Shown piece after piece: positions 11,747-22,200 of a stretch of DNA of 24,991 bases. The position numbers were made by a program, and so were the translations under genes. The notes under the pieces are model-generated. The model was not told the origin of the DNA. It did no database searches and saw nothing but the letters and a program-made list of their open reading frames with translations. Every line of letters starts with the position of its first letter. Positions within the stretch are counted from its first letter, which is position 1. The stretch comes from Saccoglossus kowalevskii (taxonomy: Eukaryota > Hemichordata > Enteropneusta > Harrimaniidae), in assembly GCF_000003605.2 (NCBI RefSeq), contig NW_003134255.1, positions 1 through 24,991 of the forward strand, in the 5' to 3' direction.

Positions 11747-14700
11747 TCAATACCTTTAAGTCGTTTGGTAGCTTGTTGTTTGGCAGCTTCACATCATCAT
11801 CTCGAAACGGTAAACTTATCTGATAATGTCCATTAACATGACTGATGGATTCATTCACTTTCATTGTGAACATCTTGTCTTCCTGGGAGGGCTCCCTCTT
11901 GTCGTCAACTGCACGCTCAGGAAAATCAAAATTGATAGAGCTTCTTACCATAAGGTCCAACTGCTTCAGCTCTTCTGATTCCTGTACAGCAATAATATCA
12001 GCTCTGTTAACTGTGTAGCTACCTTGCTCTCTGTTATCTTCACCGCGAACTACATTCCACAAAGTCCACCCAAGACGAGTTCTGGAGGCATGAGGACTAC
12101 CTTGTGGGCCGGTGACTATTTCCAGAGGCGTGTATGCATCTGGTATCGCATTCCCAATCAACAAACCCACATCAGCGTTAATCTGGGGGACATGAACTCC
12201 CTGAAGATGGGACCAATGAGAAATATCATCCTGGGTTGGAATGTAATGTCGAGACACTGGCATCTTATCCTTTGTGTAAACCTTTGGAAGATCAATAGCA
12301 TTTTTACATTGGAGATCACACACTTCAAGACCATGAACAATATAGGTGTTCATGACATGTGGTACTCCCATAGTGTCAAGTGTAATCTTCACTTTTCTTC
12401 CGCTCAAACCAAGTTTCCTTACTAAACTTTCAGTACAGAAATTGATGCTGCTCCCAGGGTCGAGAAATGCGTAAGTTTCAATTGCCCGGCTACTATGCTT
12501 AACTCGTATTTTCACAGGAACAATTGTCATGGTACATTCACCATCTCCGGCCCCCATATAACACTGTTCCTTTGAAGCCATACTTGCCCAGGCACTCACA
12601 GGTCCAGGCTCAACCTTTGAGTTACCACCATTTCGTCTATCACCATTCTGAGATTTATCTTTTTCTTTAATATGTAAAAGTGTGGGATGCAGTCTTTTGC
12701 AATGTACACACGTCTCTTTAAACCGACAGTACTTCTTCTGGTGACCTATTTTGAGACATCCAAAGCAGAGTCCCTTGGACTTCAGGAAACTGATTCTGTC
12801 ATCATGTGATTGTGCTGCCAACAGGCGACAGGCTTCCATAGTATGACTTGTACCATCACAATATATACATGGCTTGTCTTGAGGCTTCCTTGCTTGCTGA
12901 ACATCAGTAGCACTCTTCTCATTCTCTTTATAACAAGAAGTTTCCTTTGGGTCTTGTTTCTGAGTATTTTGTTGTGCATCTGTAACCGTAGCAAAACTTG
13001 CCTTAGATGCTCTAGATTGTTGTCGTCTTTGGTTGCCGTCTTTGTTTTTGCCCTCTTCATGGTCAGTCCTGAGTGCATCTTTGCCATATATAGGGTCATT
13101 TACCTTTTTGGCTTCTTTCTTAATGAACTTTACAAGGACTCCAAACTCAACAATATCACCCCTTTCTTTAATGCCTTGCACAACACCTCTCCACTTCTCC
13201 TGCAGACTGGATGGTAACTTCTTAACTAGACTTGCCATGTTTTGGGGAAATTGTATTATTTTCACTGCATCAATACTTTGAACAGCATATTCGCATTCTT
13301 GTAGAAAAATGGAAAACGCATCCAATGCCTTCACATCATGAGCCTTTATGCTTGGCCAGCGTAAAGCTTCTTCCACATATGAGTTGGCAATCACCTCATT
13401 ATCACCATACCTTTCTTCCAGTTCCCTGCGGGCAGCTGGATATCCCTGTTCTGGACTCAGATTACCATACCCAGTTACAATCTTATTTGCTTCTCCCACT
13501 GTGTATAGTTCTAAATAATTCATCAGCTCCTCTGCGTTACTTGTGTTAGCTACAACTCTGGAAGTGAACTGACGCATAAACTTTCTATATTGCATAGGGT
13601 TACCACTAAATTTGTTGATGTCGGATTGGGGTTTCTTTAATTCCCGCACAACTGCCAAAATGACTTCATCAGATGATTTGTGATTAGAGACAAGGGAACC
13701 GGAATCAGAATCACTCCGAAGACCACCCACGCGGCGCATGTCATGCACACTGCCCGCAAAGCCAGGGCCGCAATTATTGTGCACACTATCACCCCGCGCA
13801 TAATGCATAGAATTCGCGCTGCGCTCATCAACACGCCTGTCACATGAAATGAACTCACCTCTATCCAGTGCTGGTGCCTTCACAACCGGTCGTGACTCAT
13901 CATGTTTCCAATCTTTGGCAGGCTGTTCATCAATGCAAACATTATCTTGACATCTTGAATCATATTGTTCTTGTTTTATCACTTGATGTCTGTATGGTAT
14001 ATAGTCTCTACTCTGCTGATCATATCCACTTAATTCAAATTTATCGAGAACTTTGGTCTTTGCCTCTGCGATGGCCATCTCTGTTTCCAAGGCTAATTTT
14101 TCCTCTCGCAACTTTAAAGCTATTTTTGCTTCCTCTTGTTGAATTCTTTCAATCTCCAGTTTCTTGCGCTGGTCTAATGCAGCAACCCTAGCCAACAGTT
14201 CTGCTTTACGCTGTTCTTCCTTCAATCTAGCAGCAGATAGTGAACTGGATCGAGAAGAGGCTACACTACTTTGATATCTTCCTAATCTATTTCGTGTATA
14301 AGTACCAACACTGGAAACGCTGTCTTCTGGACTTATTCCGTGTGTCTTCCTTGATTGAGAATCTTGTTTACTAATCCAGTCACTCACTTTACGGTTAAAG
14401 CCTTGAAACGCCCTTTCATGCTTTTCAAACCAACTTGACTGAAATTCCCACTGCTCTTGGCCGGACAGGTATTTGACATATGCATCATGGGTATCCAGAA
14501 ATTCTTCATATACTTCCATCCACGCTGTATATTTTTTTCTCACAACGTTTACATCTGTGGGTGTTTCCATTTGACCCAGTATTTGGTCTGTCATGGCATG
14601 CAGCTGCGTGCACAGTGACTTCAGTTTCTTTCTATTAATTTCCATTGCATATTCAAAACCCTTATCAGTGGGTATTTTTATCCGGGTACTGCGACGGACA

Positions 14701-14813
14701 TCTGAATGATCACTACTCATGTGACTTCCCTTTCTGGCGGACCCTTGTGCACCAAGTGTTTCTTTGATGAAACTACGCATACTCAAATTTGGGTCAGTAT
14801 ATCGATGATCCAT
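11706..14813 (-). pseudogene. gag-pro: Gag-protease part of copy C polyprotein, truncated by deletion
   Basis: From the ATG at 14811-14813 through coiled coil, DUF1759-like capsid region, three zinc knuckles and the LDPGS protease. It then leaves the normal frame at the 7-nt deletion near 11772, just before RT would begin, and runs about 20 unrelated residues to a stop at 11706-11708. The segment missing from copy B is present. It shares with copy D the M in HMSSDHS (V in A and B) and the V in DNVCIDEQ (I in A). The first knuckle has T where the other copies have A (SHTMEAC). The predicted product, 1035 residues, resembles a Gag-protease precursor without pol and might still assemble particles. 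That is inference. Confidence 0.9.
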
Positions 14814-14960
14814 GTTCAAGACAACAACTTGCCTATTACGTCAATAGAATGTAGACGCAAACAAAAAGGCTAATGATCGGTCCCTTGTTGGATTATTGGG
14901 GAGTTGTCAATGCGCTCTCCAAAAATATAAGAAACAAATGTCCGAACATAAACTTGACAC

Positions 14961-14966
14961 TTTATT
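14961..14966 (-). terminator. Poly(A) signal AATAAA in C/D LTR
   Basis: Minus-strand AATAAA in GGAATAAAGTG; it would end transcripts of the intact copy D. Confidence 0.55.
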
Positions 14967-15420
14967 CCTTTCCACCACTGAGAAACGATTGACTGAAAGG
15001 TATACAGAGAAATAAAGCACATAAGTAAACAATACATTTCACGTAATCGATTGATATGCATAGTATACATGTACATTTTGTACAGTAATATTACTATCAT
15101 CACAGTTAGCGACTACCTCACAAAAGGTAAAGATATCACAACACATCTTACACGCAGTAGATCGTAAAGCGTAAAGACTAGCGTGATCGGTAAACACGAG
15201 TCACATGTATACGAAGCAATGACCTCAAACAAACGTCGCAAAAGTCAGCAGTTCGTAACAAAGAAATCATATTTATGCTCACCGTAATATTAGACCCCAA
15301 CAACCAACAACCTAAACTTCGCTTAGTGTAGTTCACTCGACTGCTGTAATTCATGCAAATGCGTCAAAACACCAGCAACACATGATGCGATCCGCCATTT
15401 CTCTCTGCTTTTTCCCGGTG

Positions 15421-15430
15421 CTATAAATAG
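15421..15430 (-). promoter_or_regulatory. TATA-like box in C/D LTR
   Basis: CTATTTATAG on the minus strand, driving copy C. The YY1-like core lies at about 15392-15398. Confidence 0.45.
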
Positions 15431-15508
15431 CCACCTTACCAAATCTCAACTACAGAGGGCGATGGACTGTACAATAGCAAATTAGTATAACGTTATTTGG
15501 CCATAACA

Positions 15509-15520
15509 TCCCGGCCTCCT
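15509..15520 (-). other. Polypurine tract of copy D
   Basis: AGGAGGCCGGGA abutting the LTR start. It is intact, as required for plus-strand priming of the coding-competent copy. Confidence 0.72.
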
Positions 15521-15656
15521 AATTGTGTAAATACTTGAAACAATTACAAATAAGAAAGAAGGACAAATAAATCAACATGAATACGATGAGTCCATCGCAT
15601 GTAACATGTGTTGATGCCAAAAAAGGAACGCTGCGAGCAAAAACGGGTACATAGTG

Positions 15657-15707
15657 CACACAACGCAAACAACGCAAACAACACAAACAGCGCGCAAAAC
15701 ACACACA
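15657..15707. repeat. Short imperfect tandem repeat in 3' untranslated region, copy D
   Basis: Same CAAACAACG-type repeat. A 3-nt deletion lies just left of it (GTAACATGTG near 15601, where copies B and E read GTAACAACATGTG). Confidence 0.7.
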
Positions 15708-15797
15708 GCCAGGATAGCCCACACAGCAATCCGACCCACAGGCTCCCAGATCTCCAAACCGGATATCCTGAAACAGTCATCCTGGAAAGTCAGAAAG

Positions 15798-18700
15798 TCA
15801 AGTACCACCACAGACAACATCAGCTTCCAAAATTATGCACAACTTGTCAATAGGACGTTCAAGGACATTTGAGCTTGTTTTCACTTTGGCTACTCTGACC
15901 AAGTCATTGCGGTCCCTCATAACTTCAATAACTCTTCCCATCGGCCAGGAGTTCCTTGGTGATGAGTTGTCTACCACCAGAACTATATCATCTACTGCCA
16001 GGTTTCTCCGAGGTTTTAACCACTTCTGGCGCTCTTGAAGCATTGGTAGATACTCTCTTAACCACCGTTTCCAAAACATGTCTGCGAGATATTGGATCTG
16101 GCGCCACCTACGACGTACATAATTATCATGACTTTGGAACACTCCTGGTGGTAAACTCTGATTGGACTGAAGAAGTAGCAAATGATTTGGCGTAAGTGGT
16201 TCTAAGTCATTCGGGTCATCTGAAAGCTGTGTTATTGGCCGACTATTTATAATGTTTTCCACTTCACAGAACAGTGTAGCAAGACCCTCGTCATCCAAGT
16301 GAATGACTTGTTCTTTCAACAATCCAAAGAGAACCTTCCGCACCGTTCTGACTTGTCGCTCCCACACTCCACCGAAATGGGACCCAGCTGGAGGGTTAAA
16401 CTCCCATCTAATATTGCTTTGTTGTAATGTTCCAGAGATTCTACTATGGTTCCACCTATTTATTTCATCACGTAACTCATGATTGGCTCCAACCAAATTT
16501 GTTCCATTATCCGACCGCACAATCTTGACCTGACCTCTTCGTGCCATGAATCTGCGCAATGCATTAATGCATGAGTCAGTAGTAAGCGAATGAGCCACTT
16601 CTAAGTGTATAGCTCTGGTAGCCAAGCACGTGAAAACAACACCGTATCTCTTGATAACACTCCGAGCACGTTTAACTAATATAGGTCCAAAATAATCCAC
16701 ACCACTACGTGTGAAAGGGGGTTCATCTGGTGTTAAACGGTCCACAGGCAAACTTGCCATCTTTTGCTCACCAGCTTTGGCTCGATATCTGCGGCATATA
16801 ACACATTTCGAGATAATTCTCCGAATGATTGTATTTGCACAAAGGATCCAAAAGTGTTGCCTTAGCTTAGCTAACATCGAATTCCTTCCTAGGTGCCCAA
16901 CAGTTTTGTGTACGTCTTGCAAAATTAGATTTGCTACAGGAGAATCCTTAGGTATAATAATTGGATGCTTCTCATCATCTGACAGTGCTGCACGATGCAG
17001 GCGTCCACCAACTCTGATAAGACCATCTTCCAGAATTGGATCAAGTTTATAGACACGGCTTGTCTGCTTAACAGTCATTCTAGTCTTACTATGAAGACCT
17101 TTGAGAAGTATATCCAACTCATCTTGGAAGTGACTTCTTTGTACATAAGTCACAATGCATCTTTCTGCCTCTTGTAGTGTGTCGATATCAAGAGATGCAG
17201 ACTTGAGGTTTACTCTGGACCTCATTTTTCTCATCTTGTCATCAACAAGCTGCTCTTGTTTTTTAGGATCTACATCTGCAGAGATACTTTCTCGCACTTG
17301 TTTTCGCAGATTGGCCCAATGTTGTAAATTTCTCTTACCAGTTAAGATCCATCCAACTGTCCGCTTCAGTGACATCCAGCTTGAAAAACGAGAAATGAGA
17401 CTACTCATGAAGCTAGATTGCTCATCTATCAGAACAACATTTGAGAGCTTTTTCACTTCAGGATCCTCATCATGAATCCTCTCTAAGACTACTTGATTCT
17501 CTGGCCATTCCGATTCTGGAGACCACAGAAAATCAGGACCAGTAACCCATCTCTTGCATTTTATGAAGTCAGTTATTATCAAACCCCTTGAAGCATCATC
17601 TGCTGGGTTTAATTTCGTATTTATGTACCTCCACTGAGACACTTCTGATCCCTCACGAATTGTAGACACACGGTTAGAGACAAACGTATGGAAGCGTGTA
17701 GTCTCATTAGTGATGTATCTCAGCACTGACATGCTATCTGTCCAAAAATAGGACTTGTCAATGTTGTAATCCAACTCTCTCTTCAGTTTGTCATTCATTC
17801 GTACTGAAAGCGTTGCTGCAGTCAGTTCCATGCGGGGTATCGTCACCTTTTTAAGGGGTGCAACCCTAGATTTTCCCAGAAGTATGGAGCAATGAATTTC
17901 TCCTCTCTTATTGACCAGACGCAGATACGATACCATCCCATATCCTTGTTCACTGGCATCACTGAAATTATGTACTTGACATGAAAGTACTTCGCCAAAA
18001 TGTTTAGGTTTATAACACCTCGCAACTGAGAATGACTCCAATTTTGGCAAGCCAGACAGCCATTTATGCCACACCTGAAGACCAGCCCCTTCAATAGGCC
18101 TATCCCATCCACTGCCTTGCTGCCACAAGCTTTGTAAAAGTATTCTTGCTGGGAGTATAAATGGTGACACAAGGCCGAGAGGATCATAGATGGAACTGAC
18201 GATGGACAATATTCCCCTCCTAGTGGTTGGTCGGTCTTGCACAATAATTTTGAAGCCAAGCATGTCTGGTTCAACCAACCAAAACACCCCTAAAGCACGC
18301 TCAACAGGAAGATCATCATAGTCGAGGTTAAGTTGCTTAACTTCCTTAGAACGCTCTTCAGTCTGAATCGATTCTAAGACAACGCGACTGTTACTCATCC
18401 ATTTTGTTAGGTTAAACCCACCTCGTTGACACAGATCTCTCAGGTCATGTACCAAACTTATAGCCTTAGTTTCAGATTCTACAGACTTTAAACAGTCATC
18501 AACATAGAAGTTTCTGAGGACTGTATTCACGACATCTGCACCAAAGAAGTTTTTGTTGTCTTCAGCGGTTCTTTGAAGTGCAGTATTGGCACAGCTGGGG
18601 GAAGATACCGCCCCAAACAAATGAACTGTCATGGCATATACTTCCGGTTGTCTGTCTAAGTCACCATTAGGCCACCACAAAAACCGCAGACAGTCACAGT

Positions 18701-21700
18701 CACCTTTTGGGATCCATACCTGATGAAACATTGCTTCAATGTCAGCCATCAAAGCGACGGGCTCTTGTCTGAAGCGTAGCAACACACCAAGTAAGTTGTT
18801 TGTTAAATCTGGCCCTTGTAACAGATGATCATTCAATGCTGTTCCCTGGAACCTGGCTGCACAGTCAAAAACAACACGTATCTTCCCTGGTTTTCGTGGG
18901 TGGTAAACACCGTGATGAGGAACATACCAAACTTTACCATCACTTCTACCAAGTTTATCTTCATGAACTTTCACTGCATATCCTTTACTAATAATACTTT
19001 CCATGAAGGCTGTGTAATCCATGTAGAATTCAGGATACTTTCTCAACTTCTTCTCAATACCTTTAAGTCGTTTGGTAGCATATTCTTTGTTGTTTGGCAG
19101 CTTCACATCATCATCTCGAAACGGTAAACTTATCTGATAATGTCCATTAACATGACTGATGGATTCATTCACTTTCATTGTGAACATCTTGTCTTCCTGG
19201 GAGGGCTCCCTCTTGTCGTCAACTGCACGCTCAGGAAAATCAAAATTGATAGAGCTTCTTACCATAAGGTCCAACTGCTTCAGCTCTTCTGATTCCTGTA
19301 CAGCAATAATATCAGCTCTGTTAACTGTGTAGCTACCTTGCTCTCTGTTATCTTCACCGCGAACTACATTCCACAAAGTCCACCCAAGACGAGTTCTGGA
19401 GGCATGAGGACTACCTTGTGGGCCGGTGACTATTTCCAGAGGCGTGTATGCATCTGGTATCGCATTCCCAATCAACAAACCCACATCAGCGTTAATCTGG
19501 GGGACATGAACTCCCTGAAGATGGGACCAATGAGAAATATCATCCTGGGTTGGAATGTAATGTCGAGACACTGGCATCTTATCCTTTGTGTAAACCTTTG
19601 GAAGATCAATAGCATTTTTACATTGGAGATCACACACTTCAAGACCATGAACAATATAGGTGTTCATGGCATGTGGTACTCCCATAGTGGCAAGTGTAAT
19701 CTTCACTTTTCTTCCGCTCAAACCAAGTTTCCTTACTAAACTTTCAGTACAGAAATTGATGCTGCTCCCAGGGTCGAGAAATGCGTAAGTTTCAATTGCC
19801 CGGCTACTATGCTTAACTCGTATTTTCACAGGAACAATTGTCATGGTACATTCACCATCTCCGGCCCCCATATAACACTGTTCCTTTGAAGCCATACTTG
19901 CCCAGGCACTCACAGGTCCAGGCTCAACCTTTGAGTTACCACCATTTCGTCTATCACCATTCTGAGATTTATCTTTTTCTTTAATATGTAAAAGTGTGGG
20001 ATGCAGTCTTTTGCAATGTACACACGTCTCTTTAAACCGACAGTACTTCTTCTGGTGACCTATTTTGAGACATCCAAAGCAGAGTCCCTTGGACTTCAGG
20101 AAACTGATTCTGTCATCATGTGATTGTGCTGCCAACAGGCGACAGGCTTCCATAGCATGACTTGTACCATCACAATATATACATGGCTTGTCTTGAGGCT
20201 TCCTTGCTTGCTGAACATCAGTAGCACTCTTCTCATTCTCTTTATAACAAGAAGTTTCCTTTGGGTCTTGTTTCTGAGTATTTTGTTGTGCATCTGTAAC
20301 CGTAGCAAAACTTGCCTTAGATGCTCTAGATTGTTGTCGTCTTTGGTTGCCGTCCTTGTTTTTGCCCTCTTCATGGTCAGTCCTGAGTGCATCTTTGCCA
20401 TATATAGGGTCATTTACCTTTTTGGCTTCTTTCTTAATGAACTTTACAAGGACTCCAAACTCAACAATATCACCCCTTTCTTTAATGCCTTGCACAACAC
20501 CTCTCCACTTCTCCTGCAGACTGGATGGTAACTTCTTAACTAGACTTGCCATGTTTTGGGGAAATTGTATTATTTTCACTGCATCAATACTTTTAACAGC
20601 ATATTCGCATTCTTGTAGAAAAATGGAAAACGCATCCAATGCCTTCACATCATGAGCCTTTATGCTTGGCCAGCGTAAAGCTTCTTCCACATATGAGTTG
20701 GCAATCACCTCATTATCACCATACCTTTCTTCCAGTTCCCTGCGGGCAGCTGGATATCCCTGTTCTGGACTCAGATTACCATACCCAGTTACAATCTTAT
20801 TTGCTTCTCCCACTGTGTATAATTCTAAATAATTCATCAGCTCCTCTGCGTTACTTGTGTTAGCTACAACTCTGGAAGTGAACTGACGCATAAACTTTCT
20901 ATATTGCATAGGGTTACCACTAAATTTGTTGATGTCGGATTGGGGTTTCTTTAATTCCCGCACAACTGCCAAAATGACTTCATCAGATGATTTGTGATTA
21001 GAGACAAGGGAACCGGAATCAGAATCACTCCGAAGACCACCCACGCGGCGCATGTCATGCACACTGCCCGCAAAGCCAGGGCCGCAATTATTGTGCACAC
21101 TATCACCCCGCGCATAATGCATAGAATTCGCGCTGCGCTCATCAACACGCCTGTCACATGAAATGAACTCACCTCTATCCAGTGCTGGTGCCTTCACAAC
21201 TGGTTGTGACTCATCATGTTTCCAATCTTTGGCAGGCTGTTCATCAATGCAAACATTATCTTGACATCTTGAATCATATTGTTCTTGTTTTATCACTTGA
21301 TGTCTGTATGGTATATAGTCTCTACTCTGCTGATCATATCCACTTAATTCAAATTTATCGAGAACTTTGGTCTTTGCCTCTGCGATGGCCATCTCTGTTT
21401 CCAAGGCTAATTTTTCCTCTCGCAACTTTAAAGCTATTTTTGCTTCCTCTTGTTGAATTCTTTCAATCTCCAGTTTCTTGCACTGGTCTAATGCAGCAAC
21501 CCTAGCCAACAGTTCTGCTTTACGCTGTTCTTCCTTCAATCTAGCAGCAGATAGTGAACTGGATCGAGAAGAGGCTACACTACTTTGATATCTTCCTAAT
21601 CTATTTCGTGTATAAGTACCAACACTGGAAACGCTGTCTTCTGGACTTATTCCGTGTGTCTTCCTTGATTGAGAATCTTGTTTACTAATCCAGTCACTCA

Positions 21701-22127
21701 CTTTATGGTTAAAGCTATGAAACGCCCTTTCATGCTTTTCAAACCAACTTGACTGAAATTCCCACTGCTCTTGGCCGGACAGGTATTTGACATATGCATC
21801 ATGGGTATCCAGAAATTCTTCATATACTTCCATCCACGCTGTATATTTTTTTCTCACAACGTTTACATCTGTGGGTGTTTCCATTTGACCCAGTATTTGG
21901 TCTGTCATGGCATGCAGCTGCGTGCACAGTGACTTCAGTTTCTTTCTATTAATTTCCATTGCATATTCAAAACCCTTATCAGTGGGTATTTTTATCCGGG
22001 TACTGCGACGGACATCTGAATGATCACTACTCATGTGACTTCCCTTTCTGGCGGACCCTTGTGCACCAAGTGTTTCTTTGATGAAACTACGCATACTCAA
22101 ATTTGGGTCAGTATATCGATGATCCAT
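15798..22127 (-). CDS. gag-pol: BEL/Pao Gag-Pol polyprotein, intact (copy D)
   Basis: Single 2109-residue polyprotein for capsid formation, processing, reverse transcription and integration. The start is the first ATG (22125-22127; A at -3, G at +4); two further upstream codons are open but begin with TTG. Residues: coiled coil 194-260; DUF1759-like capsid region about 392-573; zinc knuckles C649/C652/H657/C662, C683/C686/H691/C696 and C702/C705/H709/H714 (the last CCHH); DUF1758-like protease with D785 in LDPGS and GLLIGN near 883-888; RT about 1050-1250 with D1129 in ADIEAMFHQV and YVDD 1208-1211; Pao A17/RNase H region about 1285-1520 with D1390, E1434 and D1464; integrase zinc module H1740/H1745/C1775/C1778; core D1811, D1873, E1909 (D,D35E); DUF5641-like tail about 2001-2098. 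There is no stop or shift between gag and pol, as in many BEL/Pao elements. No envelope gene is seen. Private changes include HSFNHK in Gag and Q in TVKQTSR. Family assignment is very secure; activity is inferred only from integrity. Confidence 0.96.
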   Translation of the reverse strand: MDHRYTDPNLSMRSFIKETLGAQGSARKGSHMSSDHSDVRRSTRIKIPTDKGFEYAMEINRKKLKSLCTQLHAMTDQILGQMETPTDVNVVRKKYTAWMEVYEEFLDTHDAYVKYLSGQEQWEFQSSWFEKHERAFHSFNHKVSDWISKQDSQSRKTHGISPEDSVSSVGTYTRNRLGRYQSSVASSRSSSLSAARLKEEQRKAELLARVAALDQCKKLEIERIQQEEAKIALKLREEKLALETEMAIAEAKTKVLDKFELSGYDQQSRDYIPYRHQVIKQEQYDSRCQDNVCIDEQPAKDWKHDESQPVVKAPALDRGEFISCDRRVDERSANSMHYARGDSVHNNCGPGFAGSVHDMRRVGGLRSDSDSGSLVSNHKSSDEVILAVVRELKKPQSDINKFSGNPMQYRKFMRQFTSRVVANTSNAEELMNYLELYTVGEANKIVTGYGNLSPEQGYPAARRELEERYGDNEVIANSYVEEALRWPSIKAHDVKALDAFSIFLQECEYAVKSIDAVKIIQFPQNMASLVKKLPSSLQEKWRGVVQGIKERGDIVEFGVLVKFIKKEAKKVNDPIYGKDALRTDHEEGKNKDGNQRRQQSRASKASFATVTDAQQNTQKQDPKETSCYKENEKSATDVQQARKPQDKPCIYCDGTSHAMEACRLLAAQSHDDRISFLKSKGLCFGCLKIGHQKKYCRFKETCVHCKRLHPTLLHIKEKDKSQNGDRRNGGNSKVEPGPVSAWASMASKEQCYMGAGDGECTMTIVPVKIRVKHSSRAIETYAFLDPGSSINFCTESLVRKLGLSGRKVKITLATMGVPHAMNTYIVHGLEVCDLQCKNAIDLPKVYTKDKMPVSRHYIPTQDDISHWSHLQGVHVPQINADVGLLIGNAIPDAYTPLEIVTGPQGSPHASRTRLGWTLWNVVRGEDNREQGSYTVNRADIIAVQESEELKQLDLMVRSSINFDFPERAVDDKREPSQEDKMFTMKVNESISHVNGHYQISLPFRDDDVKLPNNKEYATKRLKGIEKKLRKYPEFYMDYTAFMESIISKGYAVKVHEDKLGRSDGKVWYVPHHGVYHPRKPGKIRVVFDCAARFQGTALNDHLLQGPDLTNNLLGVLLRFRQEPVALMADIEAMFHQVWIPKGDCDCLRFLWWPNGDLDRQPEVYAMTVHLFGAVSSPSCANTALQRTAEDNKNFFGADVVNTVLRNFYVDDCLKSVESETKAISLVHDLRDLCQRGGFNLTKWMSNSRVVLESIQTEERSKEVKQLNLDYDDLPVERALGVFWLVEPDMLGFKIIVQDRPTTRRGILSIVSSIYDPLGLVSPFILPARILLQSLWQQGSGWDRPIEGAGLQVWHKWLSGLPKLESFSVARCYKPKHFGEVLSCQVHNFSDASEQGYGMVSYLRLVNKRGEIHCSILLGKSRVAPLKKVTIPRMELTAATLSVRMNDKLKRELDYNIDKSYFWTDSMSVLRYITNETTRFHTFVSNRVSTIREGSEVSQWRYINTKLNPADDASRGLIITDFIKCKRWVTGPDFLWSPESEWPENQVVLERIHDEDPEVKKLSNVVLIDEQSSFMSSLISRFSSWMSLKRTVGWILTGKRNLQHWANLRKQVRESISADVDPKKQEQLVDDKMRKMRSRVNLKSASLDIDTLQEAERCIVTYVQRSHFQDELDILLKGLHSKTRMTVKQTSRVYKLDPILEDGLIRVGGRLHRAALSDDEKHPIIIPKDSPVANLILQDVHKTVGHLGRNSMLAKLRQHFWILCANTIIRRIISKCVICRRYRAKAGEQKMASLPVDRLTPDEPPFTRSGVDYFGPILVKRARSVIKRYGVVFTCLATRAIHLEVAHSLTTDSCINALRRFMARRGQVKIVRSDNGTNLVGANHELRDEINRWNHSRISGTLQQSNIRWEFNPPAGSHFGGVWERQVRTVRKVLFGLLKEQVIHLDDEGLATLFCEVENIINSRPITQLSDDPNDLEPLTPNHLLLLQSNQSLPPGVFQSHDNYVRRRWRQIQYLADMFWKRWLREYLPMLQERQKWLKPRRNLAVDDIVLVVDNSSPRNSWPMGRVIEVMRDRNDLVRVAKVKTSSNVLERPIDKLCIILEADVVCGGT

Positions 22128-22133
22128 GTTCAA

Positions 22134-22200
22134 GACAACAACTTGCCTATTACGTCAATAGAATGTAGGACGCAAACAAAAAGGCTAATGATCGGTCCCT
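22134..22200 (-). other. Leader between 5' LTR and gag of copy D; primer-binding site not resolved
   Basis: About 67 bp between the inferred LTR edge and the coding frame; equivalents are 2125-2191 (A), 9244-9310 (B) and 14820-14885 (C, one G shorter). The minus-strand primer-binding site should start next to the LTR, usually with TGG. No TGG occurs directly after either candidate LTR edge. The nearest is TGGAGAGCGC at about 22224-22233, inside the LTR as I draw it, and it does not fit a tRNA 3' end I know. Either the LTR edge is off or the primer is unusual. Confidence 0.45.

Larger units (their letters stand above)
9311..15508 (-). mobile_element. BEL/Pao LTR retrotransposon, copy C (internal deletion, non-autonomous)
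   Basis: Element between the LTRs at 14886-15508 (5') and 9311-9948 (3'). A 1750-nt deletion joined at 11742/11743 removes RT and the A17/RNase H region, and a further 7-nt deletion lies near 11772. Gag, protease and integrase sequence remain, as do LTRs, leader and polypurine tract. It could still be mobilised in trans by an intact copy if the cis signals suffice, but cannot make its own RT. Confidence 0.92.
14886..15508 (-). repeat. LTR shared by copies C (5') and D (3'), with 16-nt deletion
   Basis: Shorter than the other three LTRs (about 623 bp). A 16-nt deletion near 15148-15151, bounded by TTA on both sides in the intact LTRs, and one added G in TTGGGGAG near 14900 account for the length. 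One further substitution lies in the AGCAACACATG stretch near 15380. TATA-like, YY1-like and poly(A) sites are unaffected. Confidence 0.82.

Noticed and set aside
11735-11750. The 1750-nt absence in copy C as a spliced intron
   Set aside because: None of the alignments allowed by the 4-nt AAGT ambiguity gives GT at the start together with AG at the end.
22128-22133. TTG codon at 22131-22133 as the polyprotein start
   Set aside because: It is in frame, but eukaryotic initiation favours the ATG two codons later, which has a good context. The same applies to copies A, B and C.
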